The notes under the pieces were generated by a model. It saw only the letters and a list, made by a program, of their open reading frames with translations, did not search any database and was not told where the DNA came from. From SAR202 cluster bacterium (GTDB taxonomy: Bacteria > Chloroflexota > Dehalococcoidia > Lucifugimonadales > Lucifugimonadaceae): DNA of 57,652 nucleotides. Positions 9,205 through 18,128 of this stretch are shown here, in pieces (the stretch's first letter is position 1; every line of letters starts with the position of its first letter). A program made the position numbers and the translations under genes. Location: the NCBI GenBank assembly GCA_008373165.1, contig RQOU01000055.1, positions 1 to 57,652 on the forward strand, written 5' to 3'.

Positions 9205-10288
9205 AACCTCTGATCCCAGTATCCAAGTGGTGCGATGTGGGTTCATGGCCTTGGTGCAAGATCAAGGCAGGTTCGGATTTCAGGAACTCGGAGTTTCAGT
9301 GAGTGGGGCAGCTGACAAGGAAGCTCTGGATGTTGGAAATATTCTTGTAGGTAACTCTCCGGAATCAGCGGCTATAGAGGTCATGCTCGGAGATTTCGAA
9401 ATTGAGTTCATGGAAAGTATGATGTTTGCTTTGACCGGGGCAGAAACTGAAGCAAGCCTTGATGATGTTCCGGTGGGTCGTAACCTTTCGTATAAAGCAC
9501 ATGCGGGATCTCGTCTTTCACTATCAAATGTTCGGCAAGGATTACGGGCTTATATTTCGGTGCAGGGTGGAATCGACACCCCGATAATTCTTGGTTCTCG
9601 TTCAACTCATATAACTTCTGGTATTGGCGGTTTCGAGGGTAGGGCATTGCAGCCTGGTGATGTGTTAAAGGTTGGGGGATCAGAACTTGGCCATGAATAT
9701 TCAAGTAGATGTTGGGATGGGTACGAATCACCTACGGATGAACTTAGTATTCGGGTTGTACTAGGCCCACAAGATGATGAATTTTCCGAGTCTGGAATCG
9801 AAACATTTCTTAGTTCCACCTACGTGGTCAGTGATCAATCGAATCGGCAGGGGTTACGGTTAGAAGGGTCCGCAATTGAATCACGAAATGGTAGATTCGA
9901 TATCGTATCTGATGCAGTGGTTAACGGGTCGATACAAGTTCCAGGAGATGGTAAGCCGATCATACTGCTATCTGACCGCCAAACGACAGGCGGTTATCTT
10001 AAAATAGCTACTGTTGCTTCGGTTGATATTCCTCGCCTAGGGCAGGTTTCTCCCGGTAATCGGATTACCTTTTCAGTAGTTTCAGTTGAGGAATCTCAAC
10101 AGCTTTTTATCGAGAGCCAAGATAGACTTTCAAGTTCGATAAACGATTTAGTTGGGGATCAGTTTTTTCTGCGAGTTAGTGATACTGATATTTCAGTCGG
10201 CACGGCTGTGAGTGGATCCGCCGAGATAGTCATTTTAGATGGCATTGCATATCCGATTATTGTTGATGAATTTATCCCCGATGAATAA
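9197..10288 (+). CDS. pxpC: KipA / AHS2-domain (biotin-dependent carboxyltransferase-like) protein, 5-oxoprolinase subunit C-like
   Basis: VQDQGRFGFQELGVSVSGAADKEAL, SDRQTTGGYLKIATVASVDIPRLGQ; overlaps pxpB. Confidence 0.92.
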   Translation: MTKTSDPSIQVVRCGFMALVQDQGRFGFQELGVSVSGAADKEALDVGNILVGNSPESAAIEVMLGDFEIEFMESMMFALTGAETEASLDDVPVGRNLSYKAHAGSRLSLSNVRQGLRAYISVQGGIDTPIILGSRSTHITSGIGGFEGRALQPGDVLKVGGSELGHEYSSRCWDGYESPTDELSIRVVLGPQDDEFSESGIETFLSSTYVVSDQSNRQGLRLEGSAIESRNGRFDIVSDAVVNGSIQVPGDGKPIILLSDRQTTGGYLKIATVASVDIPRLGQVSPGNRITFSVVSVEESQQLFIESQDRLSSSINDLVGDQFFLRVSDTDISVGTAVSGSAEIVILDGIAYPIIVDEFIPDE

Positions 10289-10406
10289 CTTCACTTTGTT
10301 AGAATCGCTGATGGATTTTTTCGCCGATCATTGTGATCGTGCCGACAAATTAGAAATCGATCGCCTGATCGAGGGAGTAGTGATACGTTCGATCAGAGTC
10401 TCATAA
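10281..10406 (+). CDS. Possible small ORF (41 aa) between pxpC and oadG-like gene
   Basis: Manual translation ATG at 10281 to TAA at 10404-10406: MNNFTLLESLMDFFADHCDRADKLEIDRLIEGVVIRSIRVS; start overlaps pxpC stop. No homology recognised. Confidence 0.3.
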   Translation: MNNFTLLESLMDFFADHCDRADKLEIDRLIEGVVIRSIRVS

Positions 10407-10435
10407 ACGACGGCCTTACGGTCAGTCTCGTTGGT

Positions 10436-10762
10436 ATGGGTGCAGTTTTCGTGGTTTTGATATTGTTGGCTTTGTCGATCAAGGCAATAACATTGCTTGA
10501 TCGTGAGAATATTGCTCCAGTTGAATCACGCGCTGTTCCAGATTCTGTTGATCTTGATTCGGATTCACAAAACTCAGTTTCTATTACTGGCCAACAGGTT
10601 GCTGCTATGGCTGTCGCTATTGCATTATCAGATTCTGGCTCCGTGCCCACGCGATCCTTGATCCCTGTCAGTAGAGCTTTATCTCCTGACGCCTGGTTGC
10701 AGAGCGGCCGGACTCGGGCTATGAGTTCTTCAGGATTGCTTGCACGGGATAGGCGCATTTAG
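10436..10762 (+). CDS. Sodium-pump decarboxylase gamma (OadG)-like membrane protein
   Basis: Single N-terminal TM segment MGAVFVVLILLALSIKAITLLDRE, similar to OadG; sits directly upstream of BCCP and oadB; the frame is open upstream with similarity-like residues (SLINDGLTVSLVG). Confidence 0.7.
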   Translation: MGAVFVVLILLALSIKAITLLDRENIAPVESRAVPDSVDLDSDSQNSVSITGQQVAAMAVAIALSDSGSVPTRSLIPVSRALSPDAWLQSGRTRAMSSSGLLARDRRI

Positions 10763-11217
10763 TGGCTAGCAAAAACTACAAGATCAATATAGCTGGTAAA
10801 ACTTACGATGTTGAAGTAGGTGATATTTCCAAATCTCCAGTACAGGTTTCTGTCGATGGCACGCTTTACCAGGTTGAAATCCCTCAATCTGCTGGCGATC
10901 GTGCTGCTGGGGTTCAAGATACCGTTGCACCCAAGCCAGTAGCCCCTGTTGTTCCTTCTTCTGCGGTTAGCCGTCCTTCAATTCCGGATTCGCTTGATGA
11001 TGGAGTAGTTCGGTCTCCGATGCCAGGTCGTATTCTCAGCGTGAATGTATCGGTTGGTGACACGGTCAAGAAGGGTCAGCCAATATTTATACTCGAGTCA
11101 ATGAAGATGGAAAACACCATAGCTTCTTCCATCGATGGGACAGTTACATCGGTGCATGTCGCGGTTAGCGATTCGGTTCAACATGGCCAAACTTTGGCCG
11201 AGATTACAAAGGGTTAG
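10762..11217 (+). CDS. Biotin carboxyl carrier protein (biotin/lipoyl attachment domain)
   Basis: VRSPMPGRILSVNVSVGDTVKKGQPIFILESMKMENTIASSIDGTVTSV with biotinyl-lysine motif (ESMKM); GTG start. Confidence 0.93.
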   Translation: MASKNYKINIAGKTYDVEVGDISKSPVQVSVDGTLYQVEIPQSAGDRAAGVQDTVAPKPVAPVVPSSAVSRPSIPDSLDDGVVRSPMPGRILSVNVSVGDTVKKGQPIFILESMKMENTIASSIDGTVTSVHVAVSDSVQHGQTLAEITKG

Positions 11218-11223
11218 TTCTAA

Positions 11224-12420
11224 ATGGGTAACGAGCTAAGCGCTTTGTGGGCGGGTATAACAGCTTTAGTCGACGAGCCGCGACTGGTCTTGATGTGGTT
11301 AATTGCCGGGGCTTTACTATACGTCGGGGTGGCCAGGAAAAAAGAACCACTTTTACTTGTTCCGATCTCCATGGGAATTCTCTTCGCTAATCTTCCGCTG
11401 GGGGAATTGATTCGTGAAGGTGGTGGTGGTGAACCAGCCGGAATATTGAAAACGTTCCAGACCGTTGGGATGGGAACTGACATATTTCCATTGTTGATCT
11501 TTTTAGGGGTTGGAGCAGCAACTGACTTCAATCCGATGCTGTCCAACCCCAAGACCTTGTTGCTAGGTGCGGGGGCCCAAGCGGGCGTATTTGTTGCACT
11601 TTTTGGTGCTTTGCTCTTGGGTATGACTGATTATTTCGAGTTTGGACTTCTAGAGGCTTCTTCGATTGGGATCATCGGTGGGGCAGATGGTCCAACAACT
11701 ATTTTTATTGCCACTCGGATGTTGGAGCTCGGGGAATCACTAGCTCACGTGGAAGTCCGGGACATAGTCGGTGCGACCGCGGTTGCGGCATACTCTTACA
11801 TGGCTCTCGTTCCGATAATTCAACCACCTATAATCAAGCTGTTCACCACTAAAAAAGAACGTTTGATTCGAATGGAATACCCATCCAAACCTGTGTCGAA
11901 GCGTACGCAAGTGTTGTTCCCGGTATTGACCATTATCATCATCGGTGTACTAGTGCCTTCCTCTTCTCCACTGATAGGCATGCTGATGTTGGGCAATTTA
12001 ATTAAAGTTTCAGGCGTAGTGCCAAGATTGGCTGATGTCTCAGAAAACGCTTTGATGAACGTAGTGATCATAATGTTGGGTTTGGCTGTCGGTGCCACCA
12101 TGCCAGCTCACATTTTCTTGCAACCTGAAACAATTGGGATATTTTTCCTAGGCTTGTTCGCATTTATGACTGCGACGGTTGCGGGCATTCTGCTGGCAAA
12201 ACTCATGAATATATTCTCCAAGAGGAAGATAAATCCCATGATTGGAGCGGCAGGAGTTTCTGCGGTGCCAATGGCGGCGCGGGTTGTGCAAGACATGGGT
12301 CAAAAAGAAGACCCAGACAACTTTTTGCTGATGCATGCCATGGGACCTAACGTGGCAGGTGTCATCGGTACAGCGACAGTCGCGGGTGTACTGCTAACCG
12401 TTGTCAAAACTTTACTTTGA
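11224..12420 (+). CDS. oadB: Sodium ion-translocating decarboxylase subunit beta (OadB/MmdB/GcdB family)
   Basis: GIIGGADGPTTIFIATRML and IGAAGVSAVPMAARVVQDMGQKEDPDNFLLMHAMGPNVAGVIGTATVAGVLL signatures. Confidence 0.96.
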   Translation: MGNELSALWAGITALVDEPRLVLMWLIAGALLYVGVARKKEPLLLVPISMGILFANLPLGELIREGGGGEPAGILKTFQTVGMGTDIFPLLIFLGVGAATDFNPMLSNPKTLLLGAGAQAGVFVALFGALLLGMTDYFEFGLLEASSIGIIGGADGPTTIFIATRMLELGESLAHVEVRDIVGATAVAAYSYMALVPIIQPPIIKLFTTKKERLIRMEYPSKPVSKRTQVLFPVLTIIIIGVLVPSSSPLIGMLMLGNLIKVSGVVPRLADVSENALMNVVIIMLGLAVGATMPAHIFLQPETIGIFFLGLFAFMTATVAGILLAKLMNIFSKRKINPMIGAAGVSAVPMAARVVQDMGQKEDPDNFLLMHAMGPNVAGVIGTATVAGVLLTVVKTLL

Positions 12421-12477
12421 TCTTGACCTAATACCTATCAACACCAAAAAAGCCTTGGTAACAGGAGGAACTTAGAC

Positions 12478-13380
12478 ATGCCTGACCGTTCGATGAAGGG
12501 TGTATATCCAATCCTTTCGGCGCCTATCAATAAAAAAGGTGACTTGGTATTGGAAGATCTTGAGCGACAAGTTGAATGGATGATTGGAAAAGGAGTGGAT
12601 GGTCTCGGAATTGCTGTTGCAACAGAGATTTACAAATTTAACGAAAAAGAACGTGACGAAATACTCAGTACGGTCGTAAAGGTTAATAACGGGCGCGTGA
12701 AAATCGTGATGAATACAGGCGGGGAAAGTACCGACGTCGCAATTTTCTTGTCTAAGAGAGCTGAAGAGCTCGGCGCAGATGCATTGATGATTCGACCTAC
12801 ATCTTTTATTCCTGTGCCGGCTTCCGAAAACATCGAGTATTTCGGTCGAATTGCTGAATCTGTATCTCTTCCGATTTTTCTGCAAGACCAGGGTACAGCG
12901 CAGGTTCCGCCAGCGATGGCGGTGCAGTGTGCGAAGAGGCACGAGAATCTTTGCTATATCAAAGTTGAGACCCCACCTACTCTGCCGAGAATGGGTGAAA
13001 CTTACGAGCTGGCTAAAGGTACCGGGCTTATCTTGTTTGGTGGAGCCGGTGGTGCATTTGCCGTGGAAGAGTTTAAACGCGGTTCGGTCGGCACAATGCC
13101 TGGATCAACATTGCCAGATATGTTCGTAAGGGTTTGGAATCATTTCCAGGCGGGTGATGAAGATGCAGCTAATTTAGAAATGCGCCGTCATGCTCCGTTA
13201 ATCCAGATGTTGGCCCAAGGGCAGGGATTTGCTGGCTGGATATACAAGCACATCATGGTTAGGCGGGGTATTTTCTCCCCGGGGTCGGATTTTGCAAGGC
13301 ATCCAGCACTCAAACCGGATCCAGACCATTTCAAAGAAATTGATGGTTTATTGGAGAGTTTGGATTTGGTGGGCAAATAG
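12478..13380 (+). CDS. DapA/DHDPS-superfamily aldolase/lyase (not canonical DapA)
   Basis: TIM-barrel pattern; KGVDGLGIAVATEIYKFNEKERDEIL, RPTSFIPVP, CYIKVETPPT Schiff-base lysine motif; GTTGE and YN motifs replaced. Confidence 0.8.
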   Translation: MPDRSMKGVYPILSAPINKKGDLVLEDLERQVEWMIGKGVDGLGIAVATEIYKFNEKERDEILSTVVKVNNGRVKIVMNTGGESTDVAIFLSKRAEELGADALMIRPTSFIPVPASENIEYFGRIAESVSLPIFLQDQGTAQVPPAMAVQCAKRHENLCYIKVETPPTLPRMGETYELAKGTGLILFGGAGGAFAVEEFKRGSVGTMPGSTLPDMFVRVWNHFQAGDEDAANLEMRRHAPLIQMLAQGQGFAGWIYKHIMVRRGIFSPGSDFARHPALKPDPDHFKEIDGLLESLDLVGK

Positions 13381-13604
13381 TCAAACATGGCAAAAGTGAT
13401 GCGAGTTAGCTGTAAAGAGAGTAACCCCAAGCTTAAAAATGTTGGGCGAGAATAGAATTTGTCCTTGTGTGAATTTCTCAACAAGGAAAGAACTTTGCTT
13501 GGAATAACTTTTCCAATTTGCGTTTGTACAGCAATTTGTTTGAAATTGAATAAATTAATGCCGTATCGAGACAATACCTGCGCAGCATTGGTACGGTGAG
13601 GTAG

Positions 13605-14444
13605 ATGGAACCTGTATCTGAATTAGCGTTATTTGGTTCTGATCTAACAACGGTTCAACTTGTCGGTCTTGCTGTCATGTCCCTCGTGGTTGGAATCGTA
13701 GGCGGGATCGTCGGGATAGCTCTTGGTGTGGTACGCCTACCCGTGATGACCGCGGTTGGCTTGGATCCGCTTATGGCTGCAAGTACTAATCTTTTTGTCA
13801 GCGTACTTGGCTCCGTGGCCGGTTCTTGGCCGGCCATTCTCCAGAACCGTATCGTTTTTAGGGTTGTGATCGTGATTGGTATTCCAGCTATAGCTGGATC
13901 TTTTATGGGTGGTATTTACGCGGACTTGGTTTCGAGAATGATTCTGTTGTTGATTGTTGCCCTGTTACTAGTCTGGTCTTCGTTGATGATGATCGTGCGA
14001 GCTGTTGCCGAACTACGTAACCGCTCTTTGTCTGATGAAGATGGTGATGCTCGCTCTGGGCGTGGAGATCTTAATTCCAAGACTGTGGTCCGAGAAAGTT
14101 TTCTTGGTTTCGGTATTGGCTTGATGGGTGGTGCAGTTGGTTTGGCGTTGGGTGTTTTGCGCATGCCAGCCCTTGTCCACGTTTTAAAGATGAAGCCTTC
14201 GTTGGCAGCTGGTACGAACCTAGCGCTTACCATTCTTGTCGGAACTTCAGGATTTACCGGCCACCTGATTAGCGGACGAGTTGACTGGTTATTGGTTTCA
14301 GTAATTGGTATTCCTGCGATGGTTGGAATGTTCGCTGGTTCACGTATGACCGGTACGGTGGATGCTGCGAAGTTGCGCTTGGTTTTGGGAATAGTCTTAC
14401 TTGCGGTATCACCGCTTGTATTCTCTGACGCCATATCCAGTTAA
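13605..14444 (+). CDS. TSUP family permease (TauE/SafE)
   Basis: Duplicated GGxxGxALGVxRxP...AAxTNLxxxxxGS pattern, hydrophobic TM segments. Confidence 0.85.
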   Translation: MEPVSELALFGSDLTTVQLVGLAVMSLVVGIVGGIVGIALGVVRLPVMTAVGLDPLMAASTNLFVSVLGSVAGSWPAILQNRIVFRVVIVIGIPAIAGSFMGGIYADLVSRMILLLIVALLLVWSSLMMIVRAVAELRNRSLSDEDGDARSGRGDLNSKTVVRESFLGFGIGLMGGAVGLALGVLRMPALVHVLKMKPSLAAGTNLALTILVGTSGFTGHLISGRVDWLLVSVIGIPAMVGMFAGSRMTGTVDAAKLRLVLGIVLLAVSPLVFSDAISS

Positions 14445-14496
14445 TTTGTCTTTTGCAGTATCACGATTGCTGTTTGAGTACATATAATTTGCCATT

Positions 14497-15381
14497 ATGA
14501 ACAGTAGCCCAGGCACAGATTTAAGGAAAGCGATCCAAGCAGAGTCGCCACTGCAGTTAGTAGGCGTGACGAATCCTTATCACGGGGTGATGGCAAAATC
14601 TGCGGGATTTATTGCTCTTTACCTTTCGGGATCTGGAGTTGCGACTGCTTCTTACGGCTTACCGGATCTTGGTATGACAACTCTTGATAATGTCCTTGAG
14701 GATGTTCGGCGAGTCGTCACGGCAGTAGATTTGCCCTTGCTTGTCGACGTAGACACAGGTTGGGGGGGTGCGTTTATGATTGCCCGAACGATGAAAGAAA
14801 TGGCTCGTGCAGGTGCTGCAGGGGTACACATCGAAGACCAGGTGCAAGACAAACGCTGTGGTCATCGCCCTGGTAAACAGATCGTTTCAACCTTGGAGAT
14901 GCAGGATAGGCTAAAAGCTGCTGCTGATGCGAAGGAATACCAAGATTTTGTTTTGATGGCTCGTACAGACGCTATCGCTAGTGAAGGTGTTGATGCTGCA
15001 GTGGAACGAGCGGTTGCTTATGTTGAATCGGGCGCCGACATGCTGTTTGCTGAGGCGGTTACTGAACTCACGGATTACAAGAAGTTTCGCGACGCGACTG
15101 GCGTCCCGGTATTGGCGAATCTAACGGAGTTTGGGCAAACCCAGGCATTCACGCTTGATCAACTCGCTAGCGTTGATGTTGACATCGCTTTGTATCCTTT
15201 GACCGCATTCCGTGCAGCCAACAAGGCTGCAGAAAATGTTTTTAGGATCCTTAGGACTGAAGGTACTCAATCTGAAATTATTGGTGAGTTGCAAACTCGG
15301 GATGAGCTTTATGCCTACATTGGTTATCAAGCGTATGAAAGCAAGCTAGATCAGCTTTTCAGCACTGATAGCGACTCATAG
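14497..15381 (+). CDS. prpB: Isocitrate lyase/PEP mutase superfamily, probable 2-methylisocitrate lyase
   Basis: DVDTGWGG, GVHIEDQVQDKRCGHRPGK (KRCGH lyase motif), ARTDA; next to prpC/prpD. Confidence 0.88.
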   Translation: MNSSPGTDLRKAIQAESPLQLVGVTNPYHGVMAKSAGFIALYLSGSGVATASYGLPDLGMTTLDNVLEDVRRVVTAVDLPLLVDVDTGWGGAFMIARTMKEMARAGAAGVHIEDQVQDKRCGHRPGKQIVSTLEMQDRLKAAADAKEYQDFVLMARTDAIASEGVDAAVERAVAYVESGADMLFAEAVTELTDYKKFRDATGVPVLANLTEFGQTQAFTLDQLASVDVDIALYPLTAFRAANKAAENVFRILRTEGTQSEIIGELQTRDELYAYIGYQAYESKLDQLFSTDSDS

Positions 15382-15412
15382 ATTTTTTACTTAACTGACA
15401 GGAATTATCAAT

Positions 15413-16528
15413 ATGGCTAACTCTGGCCTTAATGGCGTTACCGCAGGTTCATCGGGGGTGTCGACGGTTGGTAAGGCTGGAGTGGGTCTTACATATCGGG
15501 GTTATTCGATCACCGATCTTGCGGCCGAATCAACCTTTGAGGAAGTCGCCTATCTCTTGATCTACGGTAAGCTTCCGAGCCATGCTCAACTTGATGCCTA
15601 TAAAAACAAGCTTGCTGGTTTGCGTTCGCTTCCATACCAGTTAAAGACTCTTTTGGAGCATATGCCCCAATCTGCCCATCCGATGGATGTACTGCGGACC
15701 GGGACATCGTTACTCGGAACGATTGAGGCTGAAGGAGAGGATGGCAGAACCGCAGCTTCAGTTGGGGACAGGCTAACCGCAAGTTTTGGTTCGATGCTGG
15801 CCTACTGGTACCGCTTTCATTCTCGAAATGAACGTATCGAAACAGATTCCGATGAAGATACCGTGGCAGGTCATTTTTTGAACTTGATGTCGGGTATGGC
15901 CTCTGATCCACTAAAACGTGACGCGTTGGACAAGACCCTAATCTTGTACGCTGAGCATGAATTTAATGCGTCGACTTTTAGTGCTCGGGTTATCACCTCA
16001 ACATTGGCAGACACTTATTCGGCCGTCACGGGAGCAATTGGTGCTCTGAGGGGACCACTCCATGGAGGGGCCAATGAGGCTGCGATGGAACTGGTATCGT
16101 CATTCGACTCTCCTCAGGATGCAGAGAAATCTGTGATGCACATGTTGAAAGCCCGGCGACTCATTATGGGTTTTGGCCATCGTGTTTACAAGAACGGAGA
16201 TCCTCGTTCACCCATCGTAAAAGACTTGGCCCGACAGTTATCTGATGCTGCGAACAATACCTCTTTCTACGATATTTCTGACAGGATCGAGGCTGTTATG
16301 TTTCGTGAGAAAGGGATGTTCCCGAATCTAGATTTTTACGCAGCTACTGCATATCACTTGTGCGGAATACCAACAGCGATGTTTACACCGGTGTTTGTGA
16401 TAGCACGCACCTCCGGTTGGATTGCTCATGTCTTGGAACAACGCGGTGATAACGCCCTAATTCGTCCCCTTTCTGAGTACACGGGTCCCGGTCCCAGGGA
16501 CTACGTAGCTATAGACGATCGCGGTTGA
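15413..16528 (+). CDS. prpC: Citrate/2-methylcitrate synthase
   Basis: TYRGYSITDLA, GPLHGGANEAAMEL, MGFGHRVYKNGDPRSPIVK motifs. Confidence 0.9.
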   Translation: MANSGLNGVTAGSSGVSTVGKAGVGLTYRGYSITDLAAESTFEEVAYLLIYGKLPSHAQLDAYKNKLAGLRSLPYQLKTLLEHMPQSAHPMDVLRTGTSLLGTIEAEGEDGRTAASVGDRLTASFGSMLAYWYRFHSRNERIETDSDEDTVAGHFLNLMSGMASDPLKRDALDKTLILYAEHEFNASTFSARVITSTLADTYSAVTGAIGALRGPLHGGANEAAMELVSSFDSPQDAEKSVMHMLKARRLIMGFGHRVYKNGDPRSPIVKDLARQLSDAANNTSFYDISDRIEAVMFREKGMFPNLDFYAATAYHLCGIPTAMFTPVFVIARTSGWIAHVLEQRGDNALIRPLSEYTGPGPRDYVAIDDRG

Positions 16529-17961
16529 AAGGTCCCATGCCAGCAACAGACAACGTTATAGCGAAAATTGCAGATTACGCGGTTAATTATCAACCTGATT
16601 CTGAATTAGCCTTCGATACAGCCCGATTGTGCCTGATGGACTCTATTGGATGTGCGTTATTGGCCATGGATTACCAGGCTTGCACCAAGTTGCTGGGCCC
16701 AGACGTGGAAGGCATGGTTGTTCCAAACGGGGCCAGGGTCCCGGGCACTCGTCACCAATTGGATCCGGTGAAGGCGGCTTTCGATACAGGCACAGCGATT
16801 CGATGGTTAGATTTCAATGACACTTGGCTCGCTGCCGAGTGGGGTCATCCATCTGATAATTTTGGTTCGATTATCCCGGTAGCCGATTTCATCAGTCGTA
16901 GCAACGTGTTGGGGTCTTCACGATCGATTAATGTCACAGAACTATTGGAAATGGCCGTGAAAGCCTACGAGATTCAAGGTGTTCTCGCCCTGGATAATTC
17001 TTTCAACAGCGTTGGTATTGACCACGTTATCTTGGTTAAAGTTGCATCGACCGCGGTTGTCACATCGATGTTGGGAGGTAACGTTCAGCAGGTCGAGAAC
17101 GCCGTTTCGAATGCCTGGCTCGATGCTTCTTTGCGTACTTATAGGCATGCGCCAAATACGGGATCCCGGAAATCTTGGGCGGCAGGTGACGCTGTGAGCC
17201 GAGCCGTTAGGTTCAGCTTGAACGCCATGTCCGGTGAAATGGGTTATCCGTCGGCATTAACAGCTCGTGGTTGGGGATTCCAGGACACCTGGTTCAGGGG
17301 AGAGGAGATCACTCTTCCGCGAGAGCTAGACTCTTATGTCATGGAAAATATCTTGTTCAAGGTTTCCTTCCCCGCAGAGTTCCACGCTCAGACCGCTGTC
17401 GAGGCTGCTTTCCAACTTCACTCACAAGTTGTATCACGACTTGACGAGATCGATGAAGTGTTGATCAATTCCCAGGAATCGGCATTGCGTATCATCGATA
17501 AAACCGGGCCGCTGAACAATCCTGCAGATCGAGATCACTGTATTCAGTACATGACGGCAATTGCCCTAATAAAAGGTGCTCTCACAGCCGGAGACTACGA
17601 GGATGAGGTGGCTATGGATCCCCGCGTTGATCAACTCCGAAGCAAGATGACCATGAATCACGATCGAAGATTTACCGAAGATTACATCGATCCCGATAAA
17701 CGTTCGATCGCTAATAGCGTGCAGGTGCGATTTAAAGATGGTTCATCGACTGAAAATATAACGGTAGAGTATCCCGTTGGACATCGCAGACGCCGCAAGG
17801 AAGCTGCGCCGTTACTGGTGGATAAATTGAGAGCGAATTTATGTACGCAACTTGATAAGGAGAGGGTTGAAGAACTGGTCAAGTTGTTCTCTGACCAGTC
17901 AACTCTGGGCCTTATGGCTGTTGATGATTTGGTAGATATGTTGGTCCCAGCAGACGACTAG
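16525..17961 (+). CDS. prpD: MmgE/PrpD family, probable 2-methylcitrate dehydratase
   Basis: AFDTGTAIRWLDFNDTWLAAEWGHPSDNFGSIIPVADF, FHAQTAVEAAF, DRDHCIQYM; overlaps prpC. Confidence 0.9.
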   Translation: MKGPMPATDNVIAKIADYAVNYQPDSELAFDTARLCLMDSIGCALLAMDYQACTKLLGPDVEGMVVPNGARVPGTRHQLDPVKAAFDTGTAIRWLDFNDTWLAAEWGHPSDNFGSIIPVADFISRSNVLGSSRSINVTELLEMAVKAYEIQGVLALDNSFNSVGIDHVILVKVASTAVVTSMLGGNVQQVENAVSNAWLDASLRTYRHAPNTGSRKSWAAGDAVSRAVRFSLNAMSGEMGYPSALTARGWGFQDTWFRGEEITLPRELDSYVMENILFKVSFPAEFHAQTAVEAAFQLHSQVVSRLDEIDEVLINSQESALRIIDKTGPLNNPADRDHCIQYMTAIALIKGALTAGDYEDEVAMDPRVDQLRSKMTMNHDRRFTEDYIDPDKRSIANSVQVRFKDGSSTENITVEYPVGHRRRRKEAAPLLVDKLRANLCTQLDKERVEELVKLFSDQSTLGLMAVDDLVDMLVPADD

Positions 17962-18128
17962 AAAATCGCAAATATCCCGTCTTGTGCTTCTATCACACCA
18001 AATTAGAACGCCACGGTGCTAATCTTTTCAACTGCTTGGTTTCGAGGGGTTTAGATCGCGGATGTGTTGATTAATTTCCAAGTAACTGCGTGAAAACTGG
18101 GCTAAGACAACGAGAAAATTTAACAATT

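Noticed and set aside
10762-11217. Possible lipoyl E2 domain to partner the E1 alpha/beta genes
   Set aside because: The attachment motif is ESMKM (biotin-type), with no catalytic acyltransferase domain, and the gene lies between OadG-like and OadB genes.
12472-12942. 156-aa - strand ORF antisense to the DapA-family gene
   Set aside because: Shadow ORF, no recognisable domain, opposite a strongly supported CDS.
13916-14434. 172-aa - strand ORF antisense to the TSUP permease
   Set aside because: Shadow ORF; Pro/Thr/Ile-rich composition with no recognisable family.
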